A stretch of 64,000 bases of DNA from contig CAUJNA010001868.1 in the NCBI GenBank assembly GCA_963377175.1, positions 883,380-947,379 of the forward strand. The letters are read 5' to 3'. This document shows, piece after piece, positions 1 to 10,800 of this stretch (its first letter is position 1; each line of letters begins with the position of its first letter). Under the pieces are notes generated by a model. It saw only the letters and a list, made by a program, of their open reading frames with translations. It had not been told where the DNA came from and made no database searches. Made by a program: the position numbers and the translations under genes. This stretch comes from Effrenium voratum. Taxonomy: Eukaryota > Sar > Dinophyceae > Suessiales > Symbiodiniaceae.

Positions 1-193
1 GCTGCAGAAAAAAACAAATTGGGGCCCTGGTTTGGATGGAGTTTATTCCATTTACCAGGGCCATCTTTTTTTTTTCGAAAGGCCACCTATGCCAGTCACC
101 CCAAAACCTCCCACAGAAAGCTCCGGTATACATAATTTGTATAGCCCCACTTTTAGTCAGTTGGGGGTAATTTCAGCAGAATATGAAGATGAG
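1..193. other. Left edge, no gene recognised
   Basis: No exon is recognised. Positions 27-63 carry an imperfect dyad around CCCTGG and CCAGGG, and resemble the middle of the M4 repeat family (compare 29615-29650). The 5' part of the WCC-repeat gene starting at 5678 must lie here or beyond the edge. Confidence 0.3.
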
Positions 194-257
194 TTGAGTC
201 ACAATCGGGCAGTCCCAGCCGGAAATAGTTGCAGATATCCGCCTTTCAATTCCTTAC
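194..257 (+). repeat. M1 element, left half
   Basis: Begins with GAGTCACAATC, the family's terminal inverted repeat, and continues with the conserved core found in other copies (GCGGATATCCGCC-like segment). It stops abruptly where foldback element FB1 begins; the missing right half resumes at 5607. Confidence 0.75.
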
Positions 258-1530
258 ACTGGCTCGTGCTTAGCTGGGAATGAGGGAATGTGAGCGCTGG
301 GCGGCTTCAGCTTTTGATTGCCGCAAAGCCCAAATATATGTTGCTTGCTTAGCGTATGGAGCTGCTGGGCCATCACAATCATGCTTTTGAACCTGCTTTT
401 CAGTGTTCCTCGGGATGGGAAAGAGTGGCGGCGTAAATTACACCGTTCGATGCTTGACTTGGATTTTTGATGCAGTTTCATGTAACTGCAAAAACTCAAT
501 GGCCAAGCTTACTTTGCTTGTGCAACCTCACGGTTAGAAACTTCCATGGTTCTGCTGGGCCATCACAATCATGCTTTCGAACCTGCATTCCAGTGTTTCT
601 TGGGATGGGAAAGAGTGGCGGCGTGCATTACACCGTTCGATGCTTGACTTGGATTTTTGATGCAATTCACGTAACTGCAAAAACTCAATGGCCAAGATTA
701 CTTTGCTTGCGCAACCTCACGGCTAGAAACTTCCATGGCTCTGCTGGGCCAGCGCAATAATGTTATTGGTTTGAACACACAAACCATGCGCTGCGAGAAA
801 GTTTAAGAAGCAAGTGCGCTGTCTCAGCCGTGTCTTGAATTGCTAGGGGGGCAGGGCGGTGACATAATTCACACTGTTCCATGTTTGGGTTGATGCTTGA
901 CACAGTTTCATGTAGCAGCGCAGTGACTGCGCGTGTGTTTTGTCCTCTGGTTTCACGTCCGTGTGTTCATGCCACGCTCGTTTGTGTTTTCATGCCAAAC
1001 CTGTCATCCCAACTTGTCAGGGCAGGACTTAGGAAAAGTCGCCGCCAAGCTGAAGCTGGAGTTTGGCTGGTCGAGGTGGGCGCTGTGATAGCGCCTCAAA
1101 GACGCTGCGAGAGCGTCATCAAGAACATCAAGGATCAGATGGCCAGCCTCCACAAGCATGACGTAGCTCCATTGCTGCAATCAGAGAAAAGGGGAATAGA
1201 AGAGATAAGAGAATAGAGAGAAGAGTGAAGAGCAAAGAAGAAAAGAGAAGAGTGAAGAGCAAAGCGAGAAGAGAGAAGGGAGAAGGAAAAGGAGTGGGAA
1301 CAAGAGGTACTTAAGATTGGACTCTTGAGTTAATCCTCTTTTTTTGGCTAGTATACACTAGCCATTGCACAGGATTAACTCCAGAGCTAATCCTTTCAGC
1401 TGGTTGCCACTACGAAGGAAGTAACTCGGGAGTTAATCCTTTTCAATGGCCAGGTCCATGCACGGTCCACGGACAAGGATTAACTCCCGAGTTTATCCTT
1501 TTTGTTTGCCGTGGACAAAAGGGTTTCCCC
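258..1530 (+). repeat. FB1 left arm
   Basis: Contains an internal near-duplicate (about 367-545 and 553-740; GGGATGGGAAAGAGTGGCGG in both). The inner end (1310-1600) has several short palindromes of the form AAGGATTAACTC...GAGTTAATCCTT. The same sequences occur reversed in the right arm. Confidence 0.8.
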
Positions 1531-2046
1531 CAAGGGCCTTGGAAAAGGATTAAATCCAGAGTTAATCCTTTTTTATGGCCCTGGGAGACCCTCAAAAAGG
1601 ATTAAACCCACAACCTGGTCTTCATAACTGCTGTAAGTGGACTATAGTAAATGTTAGCATCAGTAGCAATTGTTTTTTCTATTATAACTAGAACTAACTA
1701 TACATAACTAAAATAAGCAAAACTAACTAAAATAAGTGGAAATTAATGGTTTGGATGACATTTTTCGCACTTTTTCGAATGACCCAGGCAAAAGCTGCAA
1801 AAAGCAAAAAGCAACGCTACGAACTCATGAAACTGGGCTTGAATCATGGCACCGCCGCAAGTTTGTGCTCGCCAAGTAAGTTTGTTTTTTGCAGCTGCCT
1901 TGTCTGTTTTTCGGTGAGCAGGATTTCCCTGCGCCGAGTTGCTGTAGCCGCGGTAGGAACTGTTGCTTAGCTGATTTGTTTTTATTGAGGCCAGGTTTCA
2001 GGTAGAGGGATTTGGGTGGACTCCTCTGCTGCCAAATTTGTGTAGC

Positions 2047-2660
2047 ACCTTGAGTCTCAGAAAGCACAGCTGCTCACTGATTGTTGTTGCGGCACTTTGA
2101 GCCTCAGAAAGCACAGCTGCTTCAAACATCCTGCTTACTGAAATTTGTGTGGCACCTCGTGTCTCAGAAAGCAAATTTGCGTGGCACCTTGAGTCTGAAC
2201 AAGCACAGCTGCTTCAAAAATCCTACTCACTGAAATTTGTGTGGAAATTTGTGTCTCAGAAAGCACAGCTGCTTCAAACATCCTGCTTACTGAAATTTGT
2301 GTGGCACCTTGTGTCTCAGAAAGCAAATTTGCGTGGCACCTTGAGTCTGAACAAGCATAGCTGCTTCAAAAATCCTACTCACTGAAATTTGTGTGGAAAT
2401 TTGTGTCTCAGAAAGCACAGCTGCCTCAAACACCCTGCTTACTGAAATTTGTGTGGCACCTTGTGTCTCAGAAAGCAAATTTGTGTGGCACCTTGAGTCT
2501 GAACAAGCACAGCTGCTTCAAAAATTCTACTCACTGAAATTTGTGTGGAAATTTGTGTGTCAGAAAGCACAGCTGCTTCAAACATCCTGCTTACTGAAAT
2601 TTGTGTGGCACCTTGAGTCTCAGAAAGCACAGCTGCTTCAAAAATCCTGCTTTTGGAAAA
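2047..2660. repeat. 152-bp tandem repeat inside FB1
   Basis: About four copies with a 152-bp period: the segment reading CATCCTGCTTACTGAAATTT recurs at about 2127, 2279, 2431 (one change) and 2583. Three 63-aa antisense frames recur at the same 152-bp spacing and are a by-product of the repeat, not genes. Confidence 0.85.
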
Positions 2661-3197
2661 CTGGTGGCACCATGACAGGCAGCTTCCAAAAAGTCCTGCT
2701 TGGCGAAAACAGGTAGCCGCACCACATTTGAAAAAAACTGCTCACAGGAAAGCCGCGGCGCATCGCGGCACGTCGCGGCACATTCCGACAGACTGCACAA
2801 ATTGAATGTGCCTCTACATATTGTCGACGCGGCACATTCTACAAGAGAGCTGTGGGGGAAAGCCGCGGCGCATCGCGGCACATTGCGGCACATTGCTGTT
2901 TTGAATGGATTTGAGTGAAGGGTATATGGGTTCGTCCCCATGCGACGGCATCCAAGTGCACAAACAAAAATGCAAAGGATTGTGGAGTCTGAAATCTGGA
3001 ATCTTGAGTCTGGAGTCTGCAGTCTGGATGCTGGAGTTGGCAGTCTGCAGTCTGGAGTCTGCCACCAGCTGCAGCTTCTGCAGCTGCAGGAGCAGAACAC
3101 TTTGGAGCATCAAGCAAACCCACGAAGCAGAGAAGAGACCCGCTGTGCGTGAAAGCAAGCAGCACAGCAGCAGTATTCCCTGGGTCAACTGGCAACA

Positions 3198-3566
3198 ATG
3201 CAGCACAAGCATGAGGAGGAGACGCAGAGGGCCATAAAAGATCACCACAAAGAGCTTGAGAAGCTTTGCGACAGGGCAAGAAACATAATAGGGGGTCTCC
3301 AACACAAGCTGGCTGAGGCGACAAACGCAGGGCCTAGCAAGCCTAGTCGTCGTAGCAGCAGCAACAGCAGCAGCAGCAGCAGCAGCGACCATGCGCCAAC
3401 ATCTTGCAAAGGTGCCAAGCCAAAAAAAAAAAACAAGACTCAGATCAAGCAAGACAAAACAAAGATGAAGAAGAAGAAGAAGGCAAAGGGCAAGAAGGCG
3501 CTTGGGAGAAATCTTGCATGGCTTCAAAGCTCAAAACCCCTTTCTGTCACGCATCATGTTTTTTAA
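3198..3566 (+). CDS. Coiled-coil, lysine/serine-rich reading frame in FB1
   Basis: A 122-residue frame. Residues 1-45 are charged and heptad-like (EEETQRAIKDHHKELEKL). Then come a serine run (about residues 52-63) and a strongly basic tract of K-rich clusters (about 75-103). The upstream sequence is closed in this frame, so it could be an exon or a captured gene fragment. I do not recognise the family, and part of the openness comes from AGC and AAG repeats. Confidence 0.3.
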   Translation: MQHKHEEETQRAIKDHHKELEKLCDRARNIIGGLQHKLAEATNAGPSKPSRRSSSNSSSSSSSDHAPTSCKGAKPKKKNKTQIKQDKTKMKKKKKAKGKKALGRNLAWLQSSKPLSVTHHVF

Positions 3567-4184
3567 GTCTGCTGAGCGATGACAGCGAGACGCAGCGAAA
3601 GAATGATGGTGACGAGGCGCGCAACCAAGTTTTTGTTTCTTGCACTTGCGTCGTCGCCGGGTCACTGCGCTGTGAAAGCGCTTTCTTGTCATTGCGCTGC
3701 GAGAGCGCCTGGTTTTATATTCAGCCCATAGGGTCCAAGTACCTCCTCAGAGTGGATTTGGGAAACTTCTAACTAACGAATCCTCTTAACAAAAAACCAA
3801 AAGACCATCCTTAGAAGGTACTTGGGACCCTTGGGCAAGCTAGCTTTTGCGCAGGACTCATCTAACACGGCCTGCCTGAAGGAGTTCGGCCTGGATTCTG
3901 GCCCATTGGCAGTCTGCCCATGGCGAGCTCGTGCGTATCAAAGCGTGCGAGTGCGCGTGTGTGAGTCATTTGGTGCCCCTTAATTAATGCACCACTCGTT
4001 TGGCAGGAAATGAGGAGCCTGACGCGCGCGACAGTGGGAGACAAGAAACAGGATTTGCGAGAGCAATCATGACACGCTGTCAGAGCGTTGTGTGACTGCA
4101 ATGAACATGACGCACGCGTTCAGCCAGAGAAGGGGCTCCATACACATTAAACCAAGGTGCCGCACTTCCTTGGGGGGACCAAAA

Positions 4185-5606
4185 AAGGATTAACCCTTTT
4201 TTCCACGGCAACCAAAAAGGATTAACTCGGGAGTTAATCCTTTTCCGTGGACCGTGCATGGACCTCGCTAGTGAAAAGGATTTGCAATTGAAAAGGATTA
4301 GCTCCCGAGTTACTTCCTTCGTAGTGGCAACCAGCTGAAAGGATTAGCTCTGGAGTTAATCCTGTGCAATGGCTAGTGTATACTAGCCAAAAAAAGAGGA
4401 TTAACTCAAGAGTCCAATCTTAAGTACCTCTTGTTCCCACTCCTTTTCCTTCTCCCTTCTCTCTTCTCGCTTTGCTCTTCACTCTTCTCTTTTCTTCTTT
4501 GCTCTTCACTCTTCTCTCTATTCTCTTATCTCTTCTATTCCCCTTTTCTCTGATTGCAGCAATGGAGCTACGTCATGCTTGTGGAGGCTGGCCATCTGAT
4601 CCTTGATGTTCTTGATGACGCTCTCGCAGCGTCTTTGAGGCGCCTCGACCAACGCCAAACTCCAGCTTCAGCTTGGCGGCGACTTTTCCTAAGTCCTGCC
4701 GTGACAGGTTGGGATGACAGGTTTGGCATGAAAACACAAACGAGCGTGGCATGAACATACGGACGTGAAACCAGAGGACAAAACACACGCGCAGTCACTG
4801 CGCTGCTACATGAAACTGTGTCAAGCATCAACCCAAACATGGAACAGTGTGAATTATGTCACCGCCCTGCCCCCCTAGCAATTCAAGACACGGCTGAGAC
4901 AGCGCACTTGCTTCTTAAACTTTCTCGCAGCGCATGGTTTGTGTGTTCAAACCAAAAACATTATTGCGCTGGCCCAGCAGAGCCATGGAAGTTTCTAGCC
5001 GTGAGGTTGCGCAAGCAAAGTAATCTTGGCCATTGAGTTTTTGCAGTTACATGAAACTGCATCAAAAATCCAAGTCAAGCATCGAACGGTGTAATTCGCG
5101 CCGCCACTCTTTCCCATCCCAAGAAACACTGGAATGCAGGTTCGAAAGCATGATTGTGATGGCCCAGCAGAACCATGGAAGTTTCTAACCGTGAGGTTGC
5201 ACAAGCAAAGTAAGCTTCGCGTTCTATTACTCACTCGCAGGCTGGTGTTGCCATCATGACCTCCACGCTGTGTTCGATCCTCTCAAGCGGGATAGGAGGA
5301 CAAGGCCACGTTGCATGGTGCAAGGGATTTGCGATTCAGCTGCTGGAAAAGCCCATTTTGGCCATTGAGTTTTTGCAGTTACATGAAACTGCATCAAAAA
5401 TCCAAGTCAAGCATCGAACGGTGTAATTTACGCCGCCACTCTTTCCCATCCCGAGGAACACTGAAAAGCAGGTTCAAAAGCATGATTGTGATGGCCCAGC
5501 AGCTCCATATGCTAGGCAAGCAACATATATTTGGGCTTCGCGGCAATCACAAGCTGAAGCCGCCCAGCGCTCACATTCCCTCATTCCCGACTAAGCACGA
5601 GCCAGC
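4185..5606 (-). repeat. FB1 right arm
   Basis: Reverse complement of the left arm, with few substitutions. It differs by an extra block of about 145 bp (5217-5361) that the left arm lacks; that block is described separately. Confidence 0.8.
5241..5360 (+). CDS. Captured exon-like block in FB1 right arm
   Basis: The block follows a splice-acceptor-like TCACTCGCAG and is open for 40 codons (begins AGVAIMTSTLCSILSSG, later GHVAWCKGFAIQLLEK). It interrupts the arm exactly where the left arm reads straight through, so it was gained by one arm. It is compositionally like a host exon. The source gene is not recognised. Confidence 0.4.
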
Positions 5607-5657
5607 ACATGGTTCTGGGTTCACCAAGTTCGTACCAGGTTTTGATTATGACTCCGT
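5607..5657 (+). repeat. M1 element, right half
   Basis: Reads ATGGTTCTGGGTTCACC and ends GGTTTTGATTATGACTC, the right terminal repeat of M1. With 194-257 it makes one M1 copy of about 115 bp split by FB1. It ends 21 bp before the first exon of the WCC-repeat gene. Confidence 0.75.
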
Positions 5658-5677
5658 TAAGGCCACCTTTGCCTCAG

Positions 5678-7814
5678 GTCCGTCACAAAGCAGCAGTGGT
5701 GCTGCAGGCTCGGGCCCGCCTTCGGTCGGACAAGAAGGGTTTGAAGCTGTGAAGTCGTCGGAAGAAAAGAGGTGGAAAGGTGGAATAGGGAGTCAGGTGC
5801 CTGGAATTGTGGGATACTGTGGATGGACGAAATCCTCTTAGGCACCACGTAAGAAACCCTGGTTTCTGATTCGATTCCCCTGCAACTACCAACAAACGAT
5901 TTTTTCAACCATGGTTTCCAAGTGATGCCTAAGAGGATTTCGATTTCAACCATCCACACAATATTTCAAGAATCGGCTGGAGCCGGCAGTCTTAAAGGAG
6001 CGAGCGCCACTGGGAATGCCTTTCATGTCGCTTGGAACCAGGATGCCAAGCAGAGTTTCTATCCCATGGGAGCATTTCGCAAGTTGGCTTGGAGCTTTCC
6101 CTATCCCAGAGCGACAGGACCAAAAGCCCAAAACACCAAACCCCCAAAAAATGGAAACATATGAGGCAATGACGGGATTGCGGAAAGTGGGAAGATGCAA
6201 GCAAACACCGTGGGGTGGAGCATTGGAGCATTGGTCTTGGGCTCCATTGGTTTCCGTCATTCCGCTTCTGACCCCCAGAGCGCCAGGCACAAACATCTTG
6301 GATGCAGCAGATACAACTGTGACCACGGACGCGACTCCTGGAAGTCTGACTGGACCAGCAGCAAGAAGGCCGGTCTGTTTTGTTGGTTTGCCCCCCACTT
6401 GCGAATGACTGTTCCACGAAATCCACCTGGGAGGGGTGAAACCATATGGCTGGGAGAAATCACCGATGAACTGATGCGAAGTGGATTCTCCACCAGGGCA
6501 TCCACAAGGGCCCGTTTTCCATGGCCCAAGGCCTGAACCAGGTCCACGTCAGAAACTGCATGCGCGTATTGGAAAGGGCTGTGGTTTACCCTTAACCTAC
6601 ACCGCGGGAAACATTTCTGCAGGCATGCCGAATTCCTATCGATGTATCCAAGAACGTTAAACCCCCCTAAACCCCCCTAAACTGCCATATTATTTGGGAA
6701 TGTGACTGTGGCATAGCTGGTTTGTCACTGAAAAGCTTCTCTTGGACCTCGGTGGCTTCCTACGTTCCTAGCCATCGCTCCACAGACGTTGTCGCTGGCC
6801 GTGGACCTTGTGGATCTTTGGGGTTTGTAGTGGTCTCAAGGGGCTTGGAGATTGATTACCCGAAAAAAAACGGGGCTCCCTGGTTTCGAGCGGTCGGGGC
6901 TTGAGATTGCTCCCCAAAAAATCGGGGAAACCATAGAAAACCATAGCAAGCCGTTCCTAGTGGGCAAGGCGCAAAAATGGGAAGGTTTTGGAAACTCACT
7001 TTACAATTGAACAGATAGAAGGAACACTGCAGGGTTTCGCGGTATTTTTGATTCACACAACGGAATCCTTTGAGGTTTCCGACAGTCCTCACTCCTTTGT
7101 GCCAGATTGTGGTGGTTTCCCATGTGTGGATTTGGCTTGATCCCCCATTTGGAACAACCCAGCCGAAAAAGAGACACGCCGGCTTGGTCAACAAGAGCCG
7201 TTCAGTTTGTTTTTCCCTGGCAAAGCCGTGTTCGCTTTGCCAGGAGTGGTGCTGCGTTCACAGCAGTGTCGGGCGCGCGGCCCCAGGTCGCTAAGCTTTT
7301 TGGGGAGCGCGCACCCCCAAACCACTCGCGAAGCTGAACGTGTGGCATATGGCTGTGGGTCAAAATTTAGCCAATGGTACCATTTTGGGGTAGGTGCACC
7401 ATGTTCACTGGGGGTACGGAATTTTGACCCATGGCCATATCTTGCTCTGACCACCGAGTAAAGAGCATTCACGTAAGGCCTTTTTTTTCTGTGAGGATGG
7501 CTTCACGACTAGGTCTCCCAGCTAGGTGCCCTTTCTCACCCTTTTTTGGTTGGGAGGGTTTCCCTCCTAAAATCGACTACAGAAAAAGGGTACCCTTATT
7601 CCAACCTCTCTACTGGATGACCGGTGAGGAGTAGTATGTAGCAAGCAAAGCCTAAAGCCCCTCAACACTTTGAAGAGGGCCCGTTTCTTTGTGACACAAG
7701 GCCAAGGCGGGATGCCACGTAGTAACTCCGACAGGCTAAGCAGTTTGCTCTGGTTGCTTGCTTTCATGACTGGCGGAACCTTGGCCACCTCGCCATCCAA
7801 AAAAGGAGACCCAG

Positions 7815-7896
<82 letters not shown>

Positions 7897-10800
7897 TTTC
7901 ACATAGTCTATGTAGGTTACGTGTATGTCTATAATATGCGAATGTACGACATAATTACACAGGTTCGGGCGCGGATAATGAAACACTGGTCTTGGCTTTC
8001 ATTTAGCTGCCACACAAGTGGCCCCCATGCAAAATTTATTCTGCCCTGCACGTCTATTCAGGTGCGCGCAGGCGCCGGCGCCAGCTTCAGCCTTCGATTG
8101 CCATGCTGGCTTCTCCAACTGGCGCGATGGCTGGCTCGGGCCTCACGCGCGACGCCTTTCGGCAAGAAGGGCCTGGAGCCCTTTAAAAATTGGGTCATTA
8201 CCCAAAATAATGGGGTCATGGACCCATTCTTAGAGCGTCATGGAGAGTCTAGGTGGCGATATTCGAGGGATGCACCTACAACGTTGCCACAAGCGAGCCG
8301 TCGCAGCGTGGGACTGGTAATTAAACGTTGCCATCATCAGAGCGCTGAAGCAACCCACCAATTCACATCATGTTTCAAAGTTAGGTGTTTTCGTCATTTG
8401 TATTATGGTGTTTAATCCAGCCCAAGGGAGCGTTAGTAATTTCACAACTTCCCACAACCAAGCAAGATTGGATGTCCTTTCCGCTTTTCCGGATCCAATT
8501 TTAAGGTGGTGTTCAACAATAAAACACACCATCATATAGGTAGATGGATTCATAGATGGATGGATAGATAGACGGATAGATAGATGGACATATAGATAGA
8601 TAAAATAAGGTAAGATAATAATATAAGCTAGGTTAATTTGATAGATTAGATCCGATTAGATTAGATTAGATAGATAGGTAGATAGATGCAACCTCTTCAT
8701 ACGAGTAAAACAATGAGTAATGCATTATACAGAAGCGCCCATCTCATCTCGGAGCAGTTGTAAATCTTACGATTTGGTTCTTTTCCTGGAGAACCGATGG
8801 ATTGTGAAGGTGAGTGGGTGTGCAGTGTTTGAATGTTTTCAGCAAAGCACGTACATGCAATAACATGGTCGTGTTCGGATCTAGACAAGAATGGGATGCG
8901 GTTTGCTTGTGGGCTTGAGGTGTTTGAACTAAGGTCAGCACCCAAGAAGGCTGGAGACAGATGTGCAAAACCGAGCTCGCCACTTCAATGAGTCGGCTTC
9001 GCGGGGGGGGACCTACCTCTTGAGGGTTTCACTTGTGAGTGCCTTGATTCGTTGCAGCATTTGAAGGGCAAGAGGTAGGGCGAATCACTAAATCACCCGA
9101 GCCGGATGGATGAAATACCTCGATGAAATACCCTATCAAATATTGGGTTTGGTCCAGTATTTCGGTGCAGGAAGCCTCCGAATCTGTACTCCTCACGTCT
9201 TAGAGGCCCAACCAGAAGCGGGTGGGCGGTTTGCAGCCCTTCTATTTTTTTCTTGACATGGTTCCGGGTAGACAATTACAATGCGGGGTTTTGATTGTGA
9301 CTCAAATTTTGGAAGTTGCGCTGGCCAGGCGTGGTGCTGTGGCCACTACCAGCTTGCGTGCGAGCAGGCGAAGCCATCGAAGGGACTTGTCGACTGGCAA
9401 GAGAGTTTCTATCTGCCGACGAGAATGGTATCTTTCTACGGGAAGCTTCCCCATTCTTTCCAGTGATCCTTCTTCTCAGGAAACCATCAAACACCCAGGG
9501 GAAACAGCTGGTTTTTGAAAAGGACGATGGTTAAAAAGAATGGGCAACCAAACCCTAGAATCTTCGTTCTAATGGAAGTGGTCAGGCCTTTTGAAGATGA
9601 TGGTCTGCCAAACCCTTCTTCACTGGATGGTTGAGGATAAAGCGAGCTAGTGGCTATCCCCTCAAGTCCCGTTCTGGCAAAGAGTCCAGGTCCCCCAGCA
9701 AACATGTCCCTCATGCAACCTCTACAAGAAATCCGCCAACAACCTCCCAGACTCGAACACGCCCCCCCCCCTCCATGGGGATGGGCATCTTCTGGCCCAG
9801 GATCCCTTCGACTGCTCCGGCCTCGGAGAAGAAAAAAAGAACGCGAGCACTTCCGGAGGCGAGCTTGGCCTCGACTCTCCATGACCCGAAATCAAAATGG
9901 GTCCATGACCCCATTTTGGGCAAGGACCCACCTTTTTTTAAGGATTAGAAGGAGACTCCAGGCTGAAAGATTGGCGCATGGAGGGGTTGGCAGACCAGCT
10001 TGTACAAGGGCCCCTTCTTTCCAACATGCCCTGGAAACTGGAAGGACCCAAAGGGTCCTCGAATTGCTACCCCCTGGGTTCCGCTTTCTGGCCCAGTGGA
10101 GGTCGGTTTCCGGGTGGTCTCAGTCGAGTGGGTGACCGCAAACAAAAAATGCTGTTGGCCTTTGGTTTGGACAGGAAACCTCCATAAAAGTTGCAGAAAG
10201 GAGATGCCCCACCCAAAACCAGGGCGCCTTGTGCCAATGGTAAGCATGCCGATCAATGTGAGTGAAGGGCACCCACTGCCAAGCAGGTGTGGCAGTGGCA
10301 TGAAGCAGGTGAAAGGGAAACCAATCCGTTTTCAGGGTTCCGCATGTCTGGACCCAGTTGCTCCAAAGATGAGTGAGGGTTTGTTTCCAACAGGACTAGT
10401 CTATTTGGCCGGATTTTGGGCATGAGCAAGCGAGCTGGAGGATTCCAAGCACTTTAACTCTCTAACCCCAAGGGGTTGCAATCAACAGGTTGCCCCATGA
10501 CCGAAGCACATAGAAGATTGGTATTCGGTCCTTTCGATCTGTTTAGCTCTTGGGAAAAAAGTTTGACCCGGGGTCTTGGAGCACGCCTTTTGTCCTTTCT
10601 TTCTTCTGCTGAGCATGAAGATGCAGCTTCCCCCTATTTGGTGGTTTGGATTGGCGGTTTGGGATTGGAACCCTGGTTCTTGTCAAGGGTAAATGGGACA
10701 TCCCTCCTATACCTTCAAACCACCAATCCAAGCCACCAATTGGAGGGAAGCTGAAAGATGCCGGGTGAAGCTGCGGATGAAGCGAAGCCCTGTCCGGAAG

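Larger units (their letters stand above)
258..5606. mobile_element. Foldback transposon FB1
   Basis: Two arms of about 1.3-1.4 kb are near-identical in inverted orientation (about 258-1530 and 4185-5606). The outermost bases are CTGGCTCGTGCTTAG on the left and its reverse complement on the right. The element sits inside an M1 copy whose halves flank it, which fixes the insertion site; the target duplication is short and ambiguous (CA or ACA shared). The 2.65 kb centre holds a 152-bp tandem array and one lysine-rich reading frame. No transposase is recognised, so it is probably non-autonomous. The superfamily is not assigned. Confidence 0.85.

Noticed and set aside
2047..2660. Regular repeats that could suggest a CRISPR array
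   Set aside because: The 152-bp units are contiguous and nearly identical throughout, with no alternating unique spacers, in a eukaryotic transposon.
2591..3527. Antisense frames of 169 and 237 residues in FB1
   Set aside because: They overlap the better + strand frame and CTG/CTC-rich repeats; leucine-rich artefacts.
5352..5368. CCCATTTTGGCCATTGAG, resembling the dinoflagellate spliced leader
   Set aside because: The match to the leader's CCATTTTGGCTCAAG is partial and is formed by chance at the junction between the captured block and the FB1 arm.
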